From: CAYFUR01 sp964346275 | Lineage (GTDB): Bacteria; Sumerlaeota; Sumerlaeia; SLMS01 | Direction: 5' to 3' | Assembly (NCBI GenBank): GCA_964346275.1 | Contig: CAYFUR010000020.1 | Location: forward strand, 1-44,145 | Length of the DNA stretch: 44,145 bases | Shown: positions 17,940 to 26,886 of the stretch, piece after piece | Layout: each line of letters opens with the position of its first letter | How positions within the stretch are numbered: the first letter of the stretch is position 1 | The notes under the pieces: model-generated | Told to the model about the DNA's origin: nothing | Seen by the model: the letters and a program-made list of their open reading frames with translations, nothing else | Database searches by the model: none | Program-made: the position numbers and the translations under genes

Positions 17940-18392
17940 ATGAATGACTTTTTTCTTCTCCCCCATATTGCCTTCGGGATGGCTGCCGTCATTGTTTCCG
18001 TGGCCCTCGTGGCCGATGGAGCCCGGTCGGGGAGCATCACCGGTTTGTCTCAGTGGCTTGGGTGGCTGATTTTTGCATTCACATGGCTCACCTTTATCAG
18101 CGGGGGAGCATGGTATATTCTCGGATATCCGCCTAACAAGTCAGCTGTTCTCGCCGGTTCCGCTCCCTGGGCTCACGAAGTCGTTATGGAAGTCAAGGAA
18201 CACGCCTTCTTCCTCATGCTGATGCTGGCGACGGTTCTGCCCTTCGTCCTGGCGGAGGCGAAAAGCACCGGCGGCAAGCTCGGAAGAGCCGTCATGATTA
18301 CCTTTGGATCAACCATCGCCTGTCTCGGTCTTCTTCTCGAAGCGATGGGGGCTGTGGTGGGACTCGCCGTGCGTTCCGGATTGAAGCTATGA
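17940..18392 (+). CDS. Small four-helix membrane protein of unknown function
   Basis: I do not recognise this 150-residue protein. Four hydrophobic helices are visible (about 5-25, 38-63, 88-105, 115-143). Histidines lie at helix edges or inside helices: H9 (LPHIAFG), H79 and H88 (WAHEVVMEVKEHAFF), spaced so that axial heme or metal ligation is conceivable. The start is the ATG at 17940; AGGAG lies about 15 bases upstream, rather far. The stop overlaps the next gene's ATG (ATGA), so the two are almost certainly made together and may form one complex. It diverges from apt. Confidence 0.75.
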   Translation: MNDFFLLPHIAFGMAAVIVSVALVADGARSGSITGLSQWLGWLIFAFTWLTFISGGAWYILGYPPNKSAVLAGSAPWAHEVVMEVKEHAFFLMLMLATVLPFVLAEAKSTGGKLGRAVMITFGSTIACLGLLLEAMGAVVGLAVRSGLKL

Positions 18393-18727
18393 AATCCTGC
18401 GAAGTAGAACAAACCAGCTGTGGCGATGCCCCTCTCCTTGCGAACCTCTGCCTTGTCTATACGGCGCTTGCCTACGCAAACGCGGGGATCGTAATCGCAA
18501 AAGAGCTTTTCGAGCCGTTCAAGGAAGTTGTCTCAGCAGTGGGGCATCACTGGCTGGGACACGGCGTGCTCCTTATGGTTCTGCTCATCGCGGGCGGTTA
18601 TACGGCGCGGAAGCTGAGATTGGCGGAGCGGTTGCAACTCGGACCAGCCTGTGCATTGCGCATTGCTGTGATCTCCACGGTGCTTGGAGTCGTGATCCTC
18701 TTCGCTTTTTATCTTTCGCCCCATTGA
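18389..18727 (+). CDS. Small membrane protein of unknown function, partner of the preceding gene
   Basis: A 112-residue protein with about three hydrophobic segments (15-38, 56-71, 89-109). A histidine cluster, GHHWLGHG (H53, H54, H58), leads into the second helix, and two cysteines (C4, C11) sit in the short N-terminus. Translation is coupled to the upstream membrane gene by a 4-base overlap. I know no family for it. Together with its partner it may form a small redox or metal-binding membrane module, but that is inferred only from the histidines. It converges with the M48 protease gene, one base apart. Confidence 0.72.
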   Translation: MKSCEVEQTSCGDAPLLANLCLVYTALAYANAGIVIAKELFEPFKEVVSAVGHHWLGHGVLLMVLLIAGGYTARKLRLAERLQLGPACALRIAVISTVLGVVILFAFYLSPH

Positions 18728-18728
18728 A

Positions 18729-19589
18729 TCATTCCGCAGGGGGTGACTTCTGGATTCGGTCCACCACGATTTGTTTGACCTGCTCAAATTCCTCTGAATT
18801 GACCTGAAGTCCTGGCCCAAGGTCGTACGTCTGAATTTGTTGCTGGATATTCTCGATCCGTTCCCTGGTTGCCGGGTGGGTGGAAACGACCTGGTTGAGG
18901 AAGCTCGAGACGCCGCCTTTGGCAGGTTGCTTTCGGCCTTCCATGTTGTAGAGTGTTTTGAAGAATTCCGCCGCCTCGCGAGGATCCCACCCCGCTTCGT
19001 ACATTGCTTCCACTCCAAGCCGGTCTGCCTCCCGCTCGTCTTCCCGGCTGAAAGAGCGCATCGCAACAAGCCCCCCGGCCTGCTTGACCAGCTGGGCCGC
19101 CGCTGCACCGGAGCCCCCTTCCGGGGCCAGGGTATCGGCAAGCAGGTCCAGGCCCATCACCCTTTGAAGCGAGCGGACCCCGTGGCGCGTGGTCACGTGG
19201 TTGATTTCGTGGGCGACTACGGCCACGACCTGGGCCTCATTTTCCGCCGCTTCGATCAACCCGCCATTGATGTAACAATATCCACCGGGAATGGCGAAGG
19301 CATTCACTTGCTCTGCTGTTGTGACGCGGAACTTGAATGTCTGGGCGCAATCCGGAGAATGCGCAATCAAACGCTCGCCGACGCCATCGATCCAACTCTG
19401 CACCGTGGGGTCTGTGATATACGCCAGATCCTTGCTCAACTCTTGGTGATATTGATTGCCGAGTTCTGCTTCCTGTGGAGGGGAGAGAGTGACATAGGTC
19501 ACCTGCTTTTCGAGGGCCCGAAGAGTCTGGCACCCGGTGAGGCAAAGGGGGAGGAGGAATCCCAGGCAAATGACTCGAACAAAACGCAT
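18729..19589 (-). CDS. M48-family metalloprotease lipoprotein (BepA/LoiP-like)
   Basis: A 286-residue zinc protease with a lipoprotein signal (lipobox LTGC, lipidated Cys20), so it should sit on a periplasmic membrane face. The zinc site is HEINH (127-131) and EREAD (185-189), as in BepA-type M48 peptidases. VNAFAIPGGYCYINGGLI is the conserved block before the active site. The TPR domain of BepA is lacking; the C-terminal part is only short helices (STHPATRERIENIQQQI). Relatives help quality control of outer-membrane proteins. GGAG lies 11 bases before the ATG. It diverges from the DUF503 gene. Confidence 0.92.
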   Translation of the reverse strand: MRFVRVICLGFLLPLCLTGCQTLRALEKQVTYVTLSPPQEAELGNQYHQELSKDLAYITDPTVQSWIDGVGERLIAHSPDCAQTFKFRVTTAEQVNAFAIPGGYCYINGGLIEAAENEAQVVAVVAHEINHVTTRHGVRSLQRVMGLDLLADTLAPEGGSGAAAAQLVKQAGGLVAMRSFSREDEREADRLGVEAMYEAGWDPREAAEFFKTLYNMEGRKQPAKGGVSSFLNQVVSTHPATRERIENIQQQIQTYDLGPGLQVNSEEFEQVKQIVVDRIQKSPPAE

Positions 19590-19730
19590 GGTCGATGAGG
19601 CTCCAGATTTGATAAACGGGCGGAAAGCCGGTCCGGCCGTTCAAATTATCCTCGCGGTAACGCCTGCCTCCTGAGAGGATAACCGCCAATTCTGCATCGG
19701 CGACCGTACCGATATACGGTGATCCTGGCA

Positions 19731-20012
19731 ATGCACATCTTACTCATCGAAGTCGACCTTCACCTGCCCGGGTGCCATTCGTTGAAAGAAAAGCGGAGTG
19801 TACTCAAAAAGTTGCTGAATGAAATCCGAAGGGATTACAATCTTTCCGTTGCCGAGGTGGAACACCACGATACCTGGCAAAGTGCCGGTGTGGCCATGGT
19901 TGGCGTGAGCGGTGTCCGCTCCTCTCTTGAACGACTCGAACGGCAGATGGTCGAGTTGCTCGATACTCAGCACAACGTCCAGTTAGCGGCGGTTCAGTCC
20001 CAATGGTTGTAA
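19731..20012 (+). CDS. DUF503 / YlxP-like protein
   Basis: A small cytoplasmic protein of 93 residues matching DUF503: HSLKEKRSVLKKLLNEIRR and NLSVAEVEHHDTWQSA are the family blocks. In Firmicutes the homologue ylxP sits next to infB and rbfA, hinting at a link with translation; its role is unknown and those genes are not here. The ATG at 19731 is chosen because the family starts with a strand like MHILLIEVDL; an in-frame GTG at 19719 is possible. Confidence 0.88.
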   Translation: MHILLIEVDLHLPGCHSLKEKRSVLKKLLNEIRRDYNLSVAEVEHHDTWQSAGVAMVGVSGVRSSLERLERQMVELLDTQHNVQLAAVQSQWL

Positions 20013-20042
20013 TTCTTCAAAGGCGCGTCCGGTTTTGCGGTC

Positions 20043-21335
20043 TCATTGAGGCTGTTGAGGCATTTGCATGTTGAGCTGTTCCAGGTCGTCGGGGATTTCC
20101 GGCACCTGGGGTGGCTCGCGCCGTGGGGAAGCGGTGGGTTCCGCCGCCTCTTCGGCTTCGGCCTCGTCTTCCAGAGGCTTCAAGTAATAATCGTTGCTGC
20201 GCGTAAAGCGCTCCAGGGTAAAGCTCGGCAGGACGTAAGCCCATTTCGACACGCTCTCGTTGAGTTCCTGGGCTTCCTGGCGGACGGACTCCGGTTCAAT
20301 GAGGTCCGCTCCCTCGTTTTTCGGCTCTGCTTCTTCGCTCGGTTCCTCTTCCGCGGGGTCGGGCGTGTCGGCGGCCTGGGCTTTCGCTTCGGCCCGCCGC
20401 CGGTTGTTTTCCGCTTCGATTTGCTCCTCGGAAACCCCGGCCTCAAACGTCGCGTATTGCTGGCCGTCCAGGCTGTATAGATGCGCGGTCACGGTGAGGC
20501 CATTGTAGGCCGTGACTCGAGCCGTCGCCTCGGGTTCGTCTGGCAGCTCCAAGCTGTCGCGGGCGGCGACATCCTGGAAGCGGAGGCCCTGGAGCAACCG
20601 CCCGAATTCCCGGGTGGCGTATTCGTTTTTCAACTCGCGGCCCTCGGGCCTGGTCAGAAGCTCGAAGTTTTGATCGTTGGGGTTTTCCCTCGCGGCGCGG
20701 ACCTTGCCGTCCTCCTCCTCTGAGTTGAGCGTCACCTCGGCAACGCGATTTGACCGAATGTCCATGATCTGGGTATCCAGCCAGCGCGTCGCATTCAGAT
20801 TCACTCGAGCAGCATTATCGACCAGCCAGGTTTGCTGCTCCCCGGCCTTGCGCACGTATTGTCGCGTTTCCCGGGAGGCCATCCCCTGGACGGACTCCTG
20901 CTTGCCGAGAATCACATCCCCCAACACGGTTCCGTCGTCGCCGGAGATTGTCACCTGGCTGGATTCGGCGCCTTCGTCGGAAGGATCCTGAAGGTTCAGC
21001 CGTCCGAAATACTCGGGATTCGCCGTCTTCTCTTCGACCTTTTCCATCTCGGCAATATTCATCACTGTCTCGCGGACCTGATCGATCTGGGCGGGGTAAT
21101 TGCCTTTTTCTTCCAGCCCCCAGAAGTCGTCGAGCCGCACGAGTGTCAGTGTTTCCCCGCCATCCGTGAGCACAACTTTCGTGGCATTGTTCACCTGATC
21201 CTTCAGACCGGGAAAAAGGGCCTGTGTTTCCTCTGGGACCTGAGTTTTTCCTTCCTCTTTTTGCGTGGCCGCGAGCCCCAGGATTGCCACGGCCAGGGCA
21301 ATGATTCCGGCAATCGTCAGTGTTTTCTTGTTCAT
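20043..21335 (-). CDS. DUF4340 domain protein of the Gld-type ABC cluster
   Basis: A 430-residue protein with one N-terminal membrane helix (about 7-23) and a large extracytoplasmic part. The pattern VVLTDGGETLTLVRLDDFWGL and the repeat-like beta segments match DUF4340, which regularly follows GldG-like genes. A highly acidic, alanine/glutamate-rich insert (about 320-350) and a proline/glutamine-rich tail are present. It is the last gene of the four-gene ABC operon, 36 bases after the GldG-like gene. The biochemical role is unknown; it is probably an accessory subunit on the outer face. Confidence 0.82.
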   Translation of the reverse strand: MNKKTLTIAGIIALAVAILGLAATQKEEGKTQVPEETQALFPGLKDQVNNATKVVLTDGGETLTLVRLDDFWGLEEKGNYPAQIDQVRETVMNIAEMEKVEEKTANPEYFGRLNLQDPSDEGAESSQVTISGDDGTVLGDVILGKQESVQGMASRETRQYVRKAGEQQTWLVDNAARVNLNATRWLDTQIMDIRSNRVAEVTLNSEEEDGKVRAARENPNDQNFELLTRPEGRELKNEYATREFGRLLQGLRFQDVAARDSLELPDEPEATARVTAYNGLTVTAHLYSLDGQQYATFEAGVSEEQIEAENNRRRAEAKAQAADTPDPAEEEPSEEAEPKNEGADLIEPESVRQEAQELNESVSKWAYVLPSFTLERFTRSNDYYLKPLEDEAEAEEAAEPTASPRREPPQVPEIPDDLEQLNMQMPQQPQ

Positions 21336-21371
21336 TGTCGTTTTTCGTCGTCCTCGCTGAGAGAGTGAAAG

Positions 21372-23285
21372 TTAGTGGCGCTTGCGCCGGCTGACGCGGA
21401 ACAGTCCGAGTCCCACCGCCGCAACGCCCACGAGAATGGGCATCAGCCCGATGTTGATGAACTTCAGCCAGTTCCCCAGTTGGTCCACTTCTTCGCGGAG
21501 AGACCGTTCGAGGCGGCGCAGTTCGCGCCGGGTTTCCACTTCCTGCACCTGGTAGTTTTCAATCTCGTCCTGGAGGTCTTGGCTCGAAATCAGCGCGCCG
21601 CTTCCTTCCGGGGCCTGTTGCTGCAATTCCCGAAGGCGCTGGCGCGTTTGTTCCAGCTCCTGCTCCAGCTCGCGGATTTTCTCCGCGGATTCTTCCCGGG
21701 CTTGCTGTTCCATCTCTTGAACCACGGTAAAGGGCCGCCGGAAATCTCCGCGGCCACGGATGCTGACGAGGTCGTCGCTGCCGCTCAACTGGTCCACGGC
21801 ATTGTTGGCGAAATCGCCGTTACTGGCGATCACGTTTGGAATGCGCATGTTGAGAAGGCGGCGCACCTGCACCCAGGCCCGATCGGAGAGCATATCGACG
21901 TCGGCGACAACAACCGCCATGATGGGCTTTACCGATTCGGTCAGATGGTTCTCGGCGGCCGCCTCGTTTGCGCTCTCTCCTTCGCCTTCTTCTCCTGTCG
22001 CGGGCGGCCCGTCCGGGAACGCCGTTTCCACGTCGCCGGTGATCCGGGCGGCGACCGTCTGCCGTTGCCCCGTGGGTTCAAATTTCCTCAGCAGTTCCTG
22101 GGGCTGGGGGAACATCTGGGCCGAGCTGGCGTCGATCAGCATCGAATCCTCGCTCGACTGGATCAGCGGCGTGACGTCCGTCTGGGCATCTTCCTTCACC
22201 CGAAGCACTCCGGACGATGCCAGGGAGATGTTTTCCAACTGGCTGGTCAGGAAGTCCTCGGAATTGAGGTCTTCTCCCTCCAGGCTTGGGTAGAGGACGA
22301 AATCCACGGGCTGGGGATTCGTGCGCGATCCCGCCATGACCTGCTGGGCGCGGGCGCGGTCGCCGAGCACCTTTCCCTCAACCAACTCGATGCCCCATTG
22401 ATCGAAAACATCCGGCAGGTTCGAGTTCTTTGGGGCCGACATGGACTGAAGCGGATTCTGGGGATTCGCGGGCGCCTGGTCCACTTCGGCCACCGGATCG
22501 ACATAGACAATCGCGCGGCCGCCGCCGAGAACGTATTGATCGATTTCGTAGCGCAGTTGATCGCTCAGGTTTTTCGGATGAACCACCATGAGGGCGTCTA
22601 TATCCTCGGGCAGTGACTCGGCCGAGTTCTTCACCACTTCGATGTCGTAGAGCTGCTGCAGCTCGTCGTAGATGGTCCAGGGCGGGTTCTGCTGCTGCCC
22701 AGGTGACATCATCGGTGTTTGCTCGCCCTGGATTGGCAAATCGGAGACAATCACGAGCTTGCGGCGCTCGGGATTCGCCAGGTCATAGATCAGCTCGGAC
22801 AGATCGTACTCCAGGAAGGGTTCCTTGTCCGGATGGAAGAAAGGAATGGTGCGCTTGCCATCCAGTGTATTCGTGCCCTGGAGTCCGAAATAGAGCGACT
22901 CTGTCTGGGAAATGGGAATGGCCTGGATGCCGGCGCGAACAGCCCGCTCTTCCGCCTCTGAAAACGGCTGGGGATCGATGACCTCGAGGTCGATCTTCCC
23001 GTTCGAGGCGTTTTCGTATTCTTCGAGAAGCTCGCGCACCCGCCGCGCATAGACAGAAAGCATGGGCGTCGAGCGGCCCAATTCCTCGGAATAGAAGAAG
23101 CGCAGCGTGATCGGTTCCTCCAGGCTTTCGACGATATTCCTGGAACCTTCGGAAAGCGTATAGAGCTTGTTCTCCGTCAGGTCGAGCCGCGCTCCGCGCA
23201 GCGCTGTATTGGAGAAGGCGTTCAGGCCGAGAAGGAAAACCAGTGCGATCAGGAACCCGAGTGTGCCTATCAGTTTCTTCGACAT
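21372..23285 (-). CDS. GldG-like ABC transporter auxiliary protein
   Basis: A 637-residue protein with a membrane helix at each end (about 5-25 and 606-628). Between them lies the extracytoplasmic domain found in GldG and related ABC auxiliaries (LTENKLYTLSEGSRNIVESLEEPITLRFFYS), then a second alpha/beta domain (RRKLVIVSDLP, GGGRAIVYVDP) and a long coiled coil before the last helix (about 525-600, rich in E, Q and R). Start at 23285: GAGGAAAGG ends eight bases upstream; an in-frame start at 23312 would overlap the permease. In Bacteroidota GldG works with GldF and GldA in gliding; in other phyla the cluster is common but the role is unknown. Confidence 0.86.
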   Translation of the reverse strand: MSKKLIGTLGFLIALVFLLGLNAFSNTALRGARLDLTENKLYTLSEGSRNIVESLEEPITLRFFYSEELGRSTPMLSVYARRVRELLEEYENASNGKIDLEVIDPQPFSEAEERAVRAGIQAIPISQTESLYFGLQGTNTLDGKRTIPFFHPDKEPFLEYDLSELIYDLANPERRKLVIVSDLPIQGEQTPMMSPGQQQNPPWTIYDELQQLYDIEVVKNSAESLPEDIDALMVVHPKNLSDQLRYEIDQYVLGGGRAIVYVDPVAEVDQAPANPQNPLQSMSAPKNSNLPDVFDQWGIELVEGKVLGDRARAQQVMAGSRTNPQPVDFVLYPSLEGEDLNSEDFLTSQLENISLASSGVLRVKEDAQTDVTPLIQSSEDSMLIDASSAQMFPQPQELLRKFEPTGQRQTVAARITGDVETAFPDGPPATGEEGEGESANEAAAENHLTESVKPIMAVVVADVDMLSDRAWVQVRRLLNMRIPNVIASNGDFANNAVDQLSGSDDLVSIRGRGDFRRPFTVVQEMEQQAREESAEKIRELEQELEQTRQRLRELQQQAPEGSGALISSQDLQDEIENYQVQEVETRRELRRLERSLREEVDQLGNWLKFINIGLMPILVGVAAVGLGLFRVSRRKRH

Positions 23286-23304
23286 AGCGTGAACCTTTCC
23301 TCCT

Positions 23305-24045
23305 TTAGTCACCCTTCTTCAGTTCGACCATGATGCCGTTGGCGAACAGGAAGGCGATCATCAGCGACAGGTAGTAGATCACGGAACGCAAATCGAGCAC
23401 GCCCCGCGAAATGGAACGGAAATTCGTCATGAGGCTCATGCGGCTGATGGCGTCCACAAGAGCATCCGGCGCCCAGCCCTCGAAAAAGTTGATCACGGTT
23501 CCGGCGCCCGCCAGAACCAGCAGAAGCAGCACCACCACACTGACCACGAAGGCAATGACCTGGTTGCGCGTGATCGCCGATACGAAGGAGCCGACGGCCA
23601 TGTAGGCACCGGCCATGAGAAAGCTGCCGATATAGCTGGCGACGATCACCCCATTGTCCGGATCGCCCAGGTAATTCACCGTGATCCAGAGGGGAAAAGT
23701 CAGGATCAGCGCGATTCCGGTGAAGGCCCACGCGGCGAGGAATTTCCCGATCACCGCGTGATAGGTGCTGATGGGAAGCGTCAGAAGCAGCTCCATGGTC
23801 CCCGTTTTTCGTTCCTCGGACCAGAGGCGCATGGACACCGCCGGGATCAGGAACAGATAGAGCCACGGATGGAAGTTGAAAAAGGGCTGGAGATCCGCCT
23901 GGCCGCGTTCGAAAAACGCGCCCAGCTCGCCGGAAAATGTAAAGATGCCGGTGAGGAAAAGAAAAATCACGATAAAGACATAGGCAACCGGCGTGATGAA
24001 ATAGCCCTGAAGTTCGCGTTTGAAAAGGATCAGCGTCTTTTCCAT
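23305..24045 (-). CDS. ABC transporter permease (GldF-like, ABC-2 type)
   Basis: A 246-residue inner-membrane protein with six hydrophobic segments. It begins with the ABC-2 pattern LFKRELQGYFITPVAYVFIVIFLF and has the conserved RLWSEERKTGTMELLLTLPIS loop that contacts the ATPase. It starts four bases after the ATPase stop, with GGGAGA nine bases upstream, so the two are co-translated. It should form the channel with the ATPase at 24050-25021. Substrate unknown. Confidence 0.9.
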   Translation of the reverse strand: MEKTLILFKRELQGYFITPVAYVFIVIFLFLTGIFTFSGELGAFFERGQADLQPFFNFHPWLYLFLIPAVSMRLWSEERKTGTMELLLTLPISTYHAVIGKFLAAWAFTGIALILTFPLWITVNYLGDPDNGVIVASYIGSFLMAGAYMAVGSFVSAITRNQVIAFVVSVVVLLLLVLAGAGTVINFFEGWAPDALVDAISRMSLMTNFRSISRGVLDLRSVIYYLSLMIAFLFANGIMVELKKGD

Positions 24046-24049
24046 GGAT

Positions 24050-25021
24050 TTACGTCTCCCGTCCGGCCTTGGCGGTGGTTTCCGCAGTCAGATCGCGGAA
24101 GACTTCTTCCAGGCGGCCGGCCTCTTCCTTGATTTCCTCCAACTCCCATTTTTGTTCCCGGGCGTAGTGGCTGACTTCGTGGAGAATGCTTCGCGACTTG
24201 TCCTCGGGCAGAACCCGATAGGCCGTCGCGCCATTCTCCGCGCTCATGTCCTCTACGCGCGCCACGCCGTCCAGGCCCTTCAGCTTGTCTTTCGCGCCGG
24301 GCGCCGTTTCTTTGACCAGCCGGATATAGACGGCATTGTGGGTTGAGGCACGGGCCTGGAGTTCCTGGGGCGAGCCGTCGGCGATGACCTTTCCGGCGGC
24401 GATGATAATCGCACGGCTGCAAACGGCTTCCACCTCTTCCAGGATGTGCGTCGAGAGGATGATGGCTTTGTCTTTGGCCATCTCGCGGATCAGGCGGCGG
24501 ACTTCGAACTTCTGATTGGGGTCGAGGCCGTCGGTTGGCTCGTCCATGATCAGGACCGGCGGATCGTGGAGGATCGCCTGGGCGAGGCCGACGCGGCGTT
24601 TAAAGCCTTTGGAAAGGTTGTCGAAGGGGATGTCCAGGTGGGATTCGAGGGCGGTCTTTTCGATCGCATCGTCGATCCGCTTCCGGGCCTTGCCGCCCTT
24701 CAGGCCTCGAATGGCGGCGATGAACTTGAGAAAGCCCCGCGGCGTCATGTCAGGGTAAGCGGGTGCGCCTTCTGGGAGGTAGCCGATCTTCTCTTTGGCG
24801 CGAATGGGTTCGTCCAGAATGTCGAACCCGCAGATTTGTGACCGGCCCGAGGTCGGCGTGAGAAATCCCGTCAGCATCTTCATCGTTGTGGATTTGCCGG
24901 CGCCGTTCGGGCCAAGGAAGCCGAGCACCTCGCCGCGGGACACCGAGAAGGTGACATCGTCGACGGCGACCAGGGGCCCGAATTCCTTGCGAAGCTTTTT
25001 GAGCTGAATCATGGACTCCAT
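24050..25021 (-). CDS. ABC transporter ATP-binding protein (GldA-like)
   Basis: The cytoplasmic ATPase of the cluster. Walker A is GPNGAGKST, the signature motif is LSKGFKRR (a K in place of the second G), Walker B is VLIMDEP, and the switch histidine is in ILSTH. A C-terminal regulatory extension of about 100 residues follows, as in GldA/NatA-type proteins. The start is uncertain by a few residues: the ATG at 25021 or 25012 or a GTG at 25033 all fit; I use 25021. It is the first gene of the four-gene operon; a perfect palindrome lies 190 bases upstream. Confidence 0.92.
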   Translation of the reverse strand: MESMIQLKKLRKEFGPLVAVDDVTFSVSRGEVLGFLGPNGAGKSTTMKMLTGFLTPTSGRSQICGFDILDEPIRAKEKIGYLPEGAPAYPDMTPRGFLKFIAAIRGLKGGKARKRIDDAIEKTALESHLDIPFDNLSKGFKRRVGLAQAILHDPPVLIMDEPTDGLDPNQKFEVRRLIREMAKDKAIILSTHILEEVEAVCSRAIIIAAGKVIADGSPQELQARASTHNAVYIRLVKETAPGAKDKLKGLDGVARVEDMSAENGATAYRVLPEDKSRSILHEVSHYAREQKWELEEIKEEAGRLEEVFRDLTAETTAKAGRET

Positions 25022-25210
25022 ATCTCTTTTCACTCCGCTCCGTGTTGGTGAGCGATTCCGTTGGTATTCAGATGGTCCTTGGACTCGGGAGGTTTGGTCT
25101 GATGTTCATGCAAACCCCTGTGATTTCAAAAAGCCCGAGCGCGCAGGTTCAAATTCCATACCACCAGGGAGGGAACAAGAACGGCATAAAAACAAGGAGG
25201 ACGGCGTTTC

Positions 25211-25227
25211 CCTGGTGAGTCACCAGG
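25211..25227. promoter_or_regulatory. Perfect 17-bp palindrome, possible operator
   Basis: CCTGGTGAGTCACCAGG pairs with itself in eight base pairs around a central G. It lies in the 253-base gap upstream of the ABC operon and downstream of the pseudopilin gene. No T-run follows on either strand, so a protein-binding site is more likely than a terminator. No second copy was noticed in the window, so the regulator is unknown. Confidence 0.4.
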
Positions 25228-25274
25228 AACCGCCGGCTGGAAAAAAAGAGCCAAATGGAAACGCGAAAAGCTGA

Positions 25275-25652
25275 TCAACCTCCCGGAGGCGCGGCTTCGA
25301 ACTCGTGAGGGTAGGGGTCCTGATCCTTGAGGCTGCATTCGGGGTTATTCTCAACGGTATTCAGAGTATATTCTCCGCTGCCCGGGCAAATGGGGATCTT
25401 CCGAATATAGAGCTCCCTGCCAACCAGGTCGTTCCAGGAGGGTTCCACCGTGGACTCGGCATTGTTTTCCAGGGCCCATTGCTGTTTGGCGCCATCGAGC
25501 TTCTGGAGGTTCTCCTGACAGGCCCGCTGGCGCGAGAGTTCACGCGCTCGGAAATAAGTGGGAACGGCTATCAAGATCAGGAAAAGAAGAAGGGCCACGA
25601 CGGTCATGATTTCGACCAGCGTGAAACCGGATTTTCGGGAATGAAGTCGCAT
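25275..25652 (-). CDS. Type II secretion / type IV pilin-like pseudopilin
   Basis: A 125-residue protein with a class III prepilin leader: basic residues, then KSG with cleavage before FTLVEIMTVV, E5 of the mature chain, and the long hydrophobic helix. The globular part is short, with two cysteines in the C-terminal half (PICPGSGE and PECSLKD). The frame is open to 25937, but the ATG at 25652 starts directly at the leader. It stands alone; no pilus assembly genes (ATPase, platform, secretin, prepilin peptidase) are in the window. It may be a minor pseudopilin served by machinery coded elsewhere. Confidence 0.88.
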   Translation of the reverse strand: MRLHSRKSGFTLVEIMTVVALLLFLILIAVPTYFRARELSRQRACQENLQKLDGAKQQWALENNAESTVEPSWNDLVGRELYIRKIPICPGSGEYTLNTVENNPECSLKDQDPYPHEFEAAPPGG

Positions 25653-25884
25653 CGTCACTTTACCAAAAAGGTTGGGGGCCGTCAGGAAGCGTTGCACCTT
25701 GGGGGCCAAGCCTGTGCGCAATGCCCCCCAGCTTTCATGGAGGCGCCATAAGTCGATCATATTCAGCGATTTGAGGTTCCTTTGCCCACTCCTGCCGTCG
25801 ATGCGAATGTCATGGAAAGGCGAAATTTGATAGCTTTTGGGTAAGGGAATGCACGGGGAAGTCCCCTGAATTTCCCATCGGGAT

Positions 25885-26886
25885 TTATGAGGAATCCGGT
25901 TTGGAGACGTGTGTGGCGGCGCGCTGCAACCGGTCATGAATCGCTGTCCACCGACTGCCCGATGGTGGCCGCTCCATCAGAATGCGCCGGGCTCCGCTGG
26001 TTTCGGCAACATGGAGCGCCCAATACAGTTTTTCCGCGAAGGAAACCGGGTCGCGCGGAAGATGAATCCGGCGCTCTTGCTGAGAGAACCTGTCAGCCAG
26101 GCAGATCAGAAAATCACCGGGCCGGGGATGCGCTGCCTGTTCGACGAGCACAAGCGGAACAGCCGGGGAGTAATGGCGGCTGAGCTGGCCCGGGGAGCGC
26201 AAAACCTCTCCGGGGGCCAGATTCGGCTCCTGGACAAGGCGGACATTCCGGCCAAGCGTCGGGGCGATTTCTTCCCGGGTGATCATCCCGGGGCGGAGAA
26301 TCACTGGCTCGGGGCCGGACAAATCGAGCACGGTGGACTCGATGCCAACGGGACAACTGCCCCCATCGAGTATGGCGTCGATGCGGCCGCCGAGGGAATG
26401 CTCCACGGCGGCTGCGCTGGTGGGCGAGAGCGCCGTGCTGCGATTGGCGCTGGGGGCGGCGACGGGGATCTGGGCCTCGCGGAGCAGGGCAATCGCCGCG
26501 GGATGGGCAGGAACACGAAGGCCGACTGTCGATCCTCCCGCCAGCGCCCGTCGCGACAGCTTCGAGGAGGCGGGAACCACGATGGTCAGCGGTCCGGGCC
26601 AAAAGACGCTGCCGGCCTTCTCCGCCGTATCCGGCCAGTCGGCAGCCCAGAACCGCGCATCCTCCAAACTGGCACAATGGATAATCAGCGGGTTGTTTCC
26701 AGGACGTCCCTTGGCCGTGAAGATGCGCTCGACCGTTTCGTCGTCACGAGCATCCCCGCCGAGGCCATAGACGGTTTCCGTCGGAAAGGCGACAAGCCCG
26801 CCGCGGGCGAGGATTTTCGCCGCGTGGGAGATGGCCGCTTCGCTTTCCTCCGGCCGCGTTGCGTCAAGGATGAGTGTTTCTTTCAT
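25885..26886 (-). CDS. sua5: L-threonylcarbamoyladenylate synthase (Sua5 type)
   Basis: Makes threonylcarbamoyl-AMP from threonine, bicarbonate and ATP, the first step of the t6A37 tRNA modification. The N-terminal YrdC domain shows GGLVAFPTETVYGLGGDA, KGRPGNNPLIIH and PVAAPSANRS, followed by GIESTVLDLSG. A linker with SPGQLSRHYSPAVPL leads into the C-terminal SUA5 domain, so this is the long 333-residue form rather than short TsaC. The start at 26886 (MKETLILDA) is preferred; an ATG three codons upstream also fits. The frame remains open for 430 more codons upstream, but that stretch is antisense to the M24 peptidase. TsaB, TsaD and TsaE are not in the window. Confidence 0.94.
   Translation of the reverse strand: MKETLILDATRPEESEAAISHAAKILARGGLVAFPTETVYGLGGDARDDETVERIFTAKGRPGNNPLIIHCASLEDARFWAADWPDTAEKAGSVFWPGPLTIVVPASSKLSRRALAGGSTVGLRVPAHPAAIALLREAQIPVAAPSANRSTALSPTSAAAVEHSLGGRIDAILDGGSCPVGIESTVLDLSGPEPVILRPGMITREEIAPTLGRNVRLVQEPNLAPGEVLRSPGQLSRHYSPAVPLVLVEQAAHPRPGDFLICLADRFSQQERRIHLPRDPVSFAEKLYWALHVAETSGARRILMERPPSGSRWTAIHDRLQRAATHVSKPDSS

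Noticed and set aside
21375..22616. A 413-codon plus-strand frame antisense to the GldG-like gene
   Set aside because: Composition follows the reverse of the true gene; no start signal or family match.
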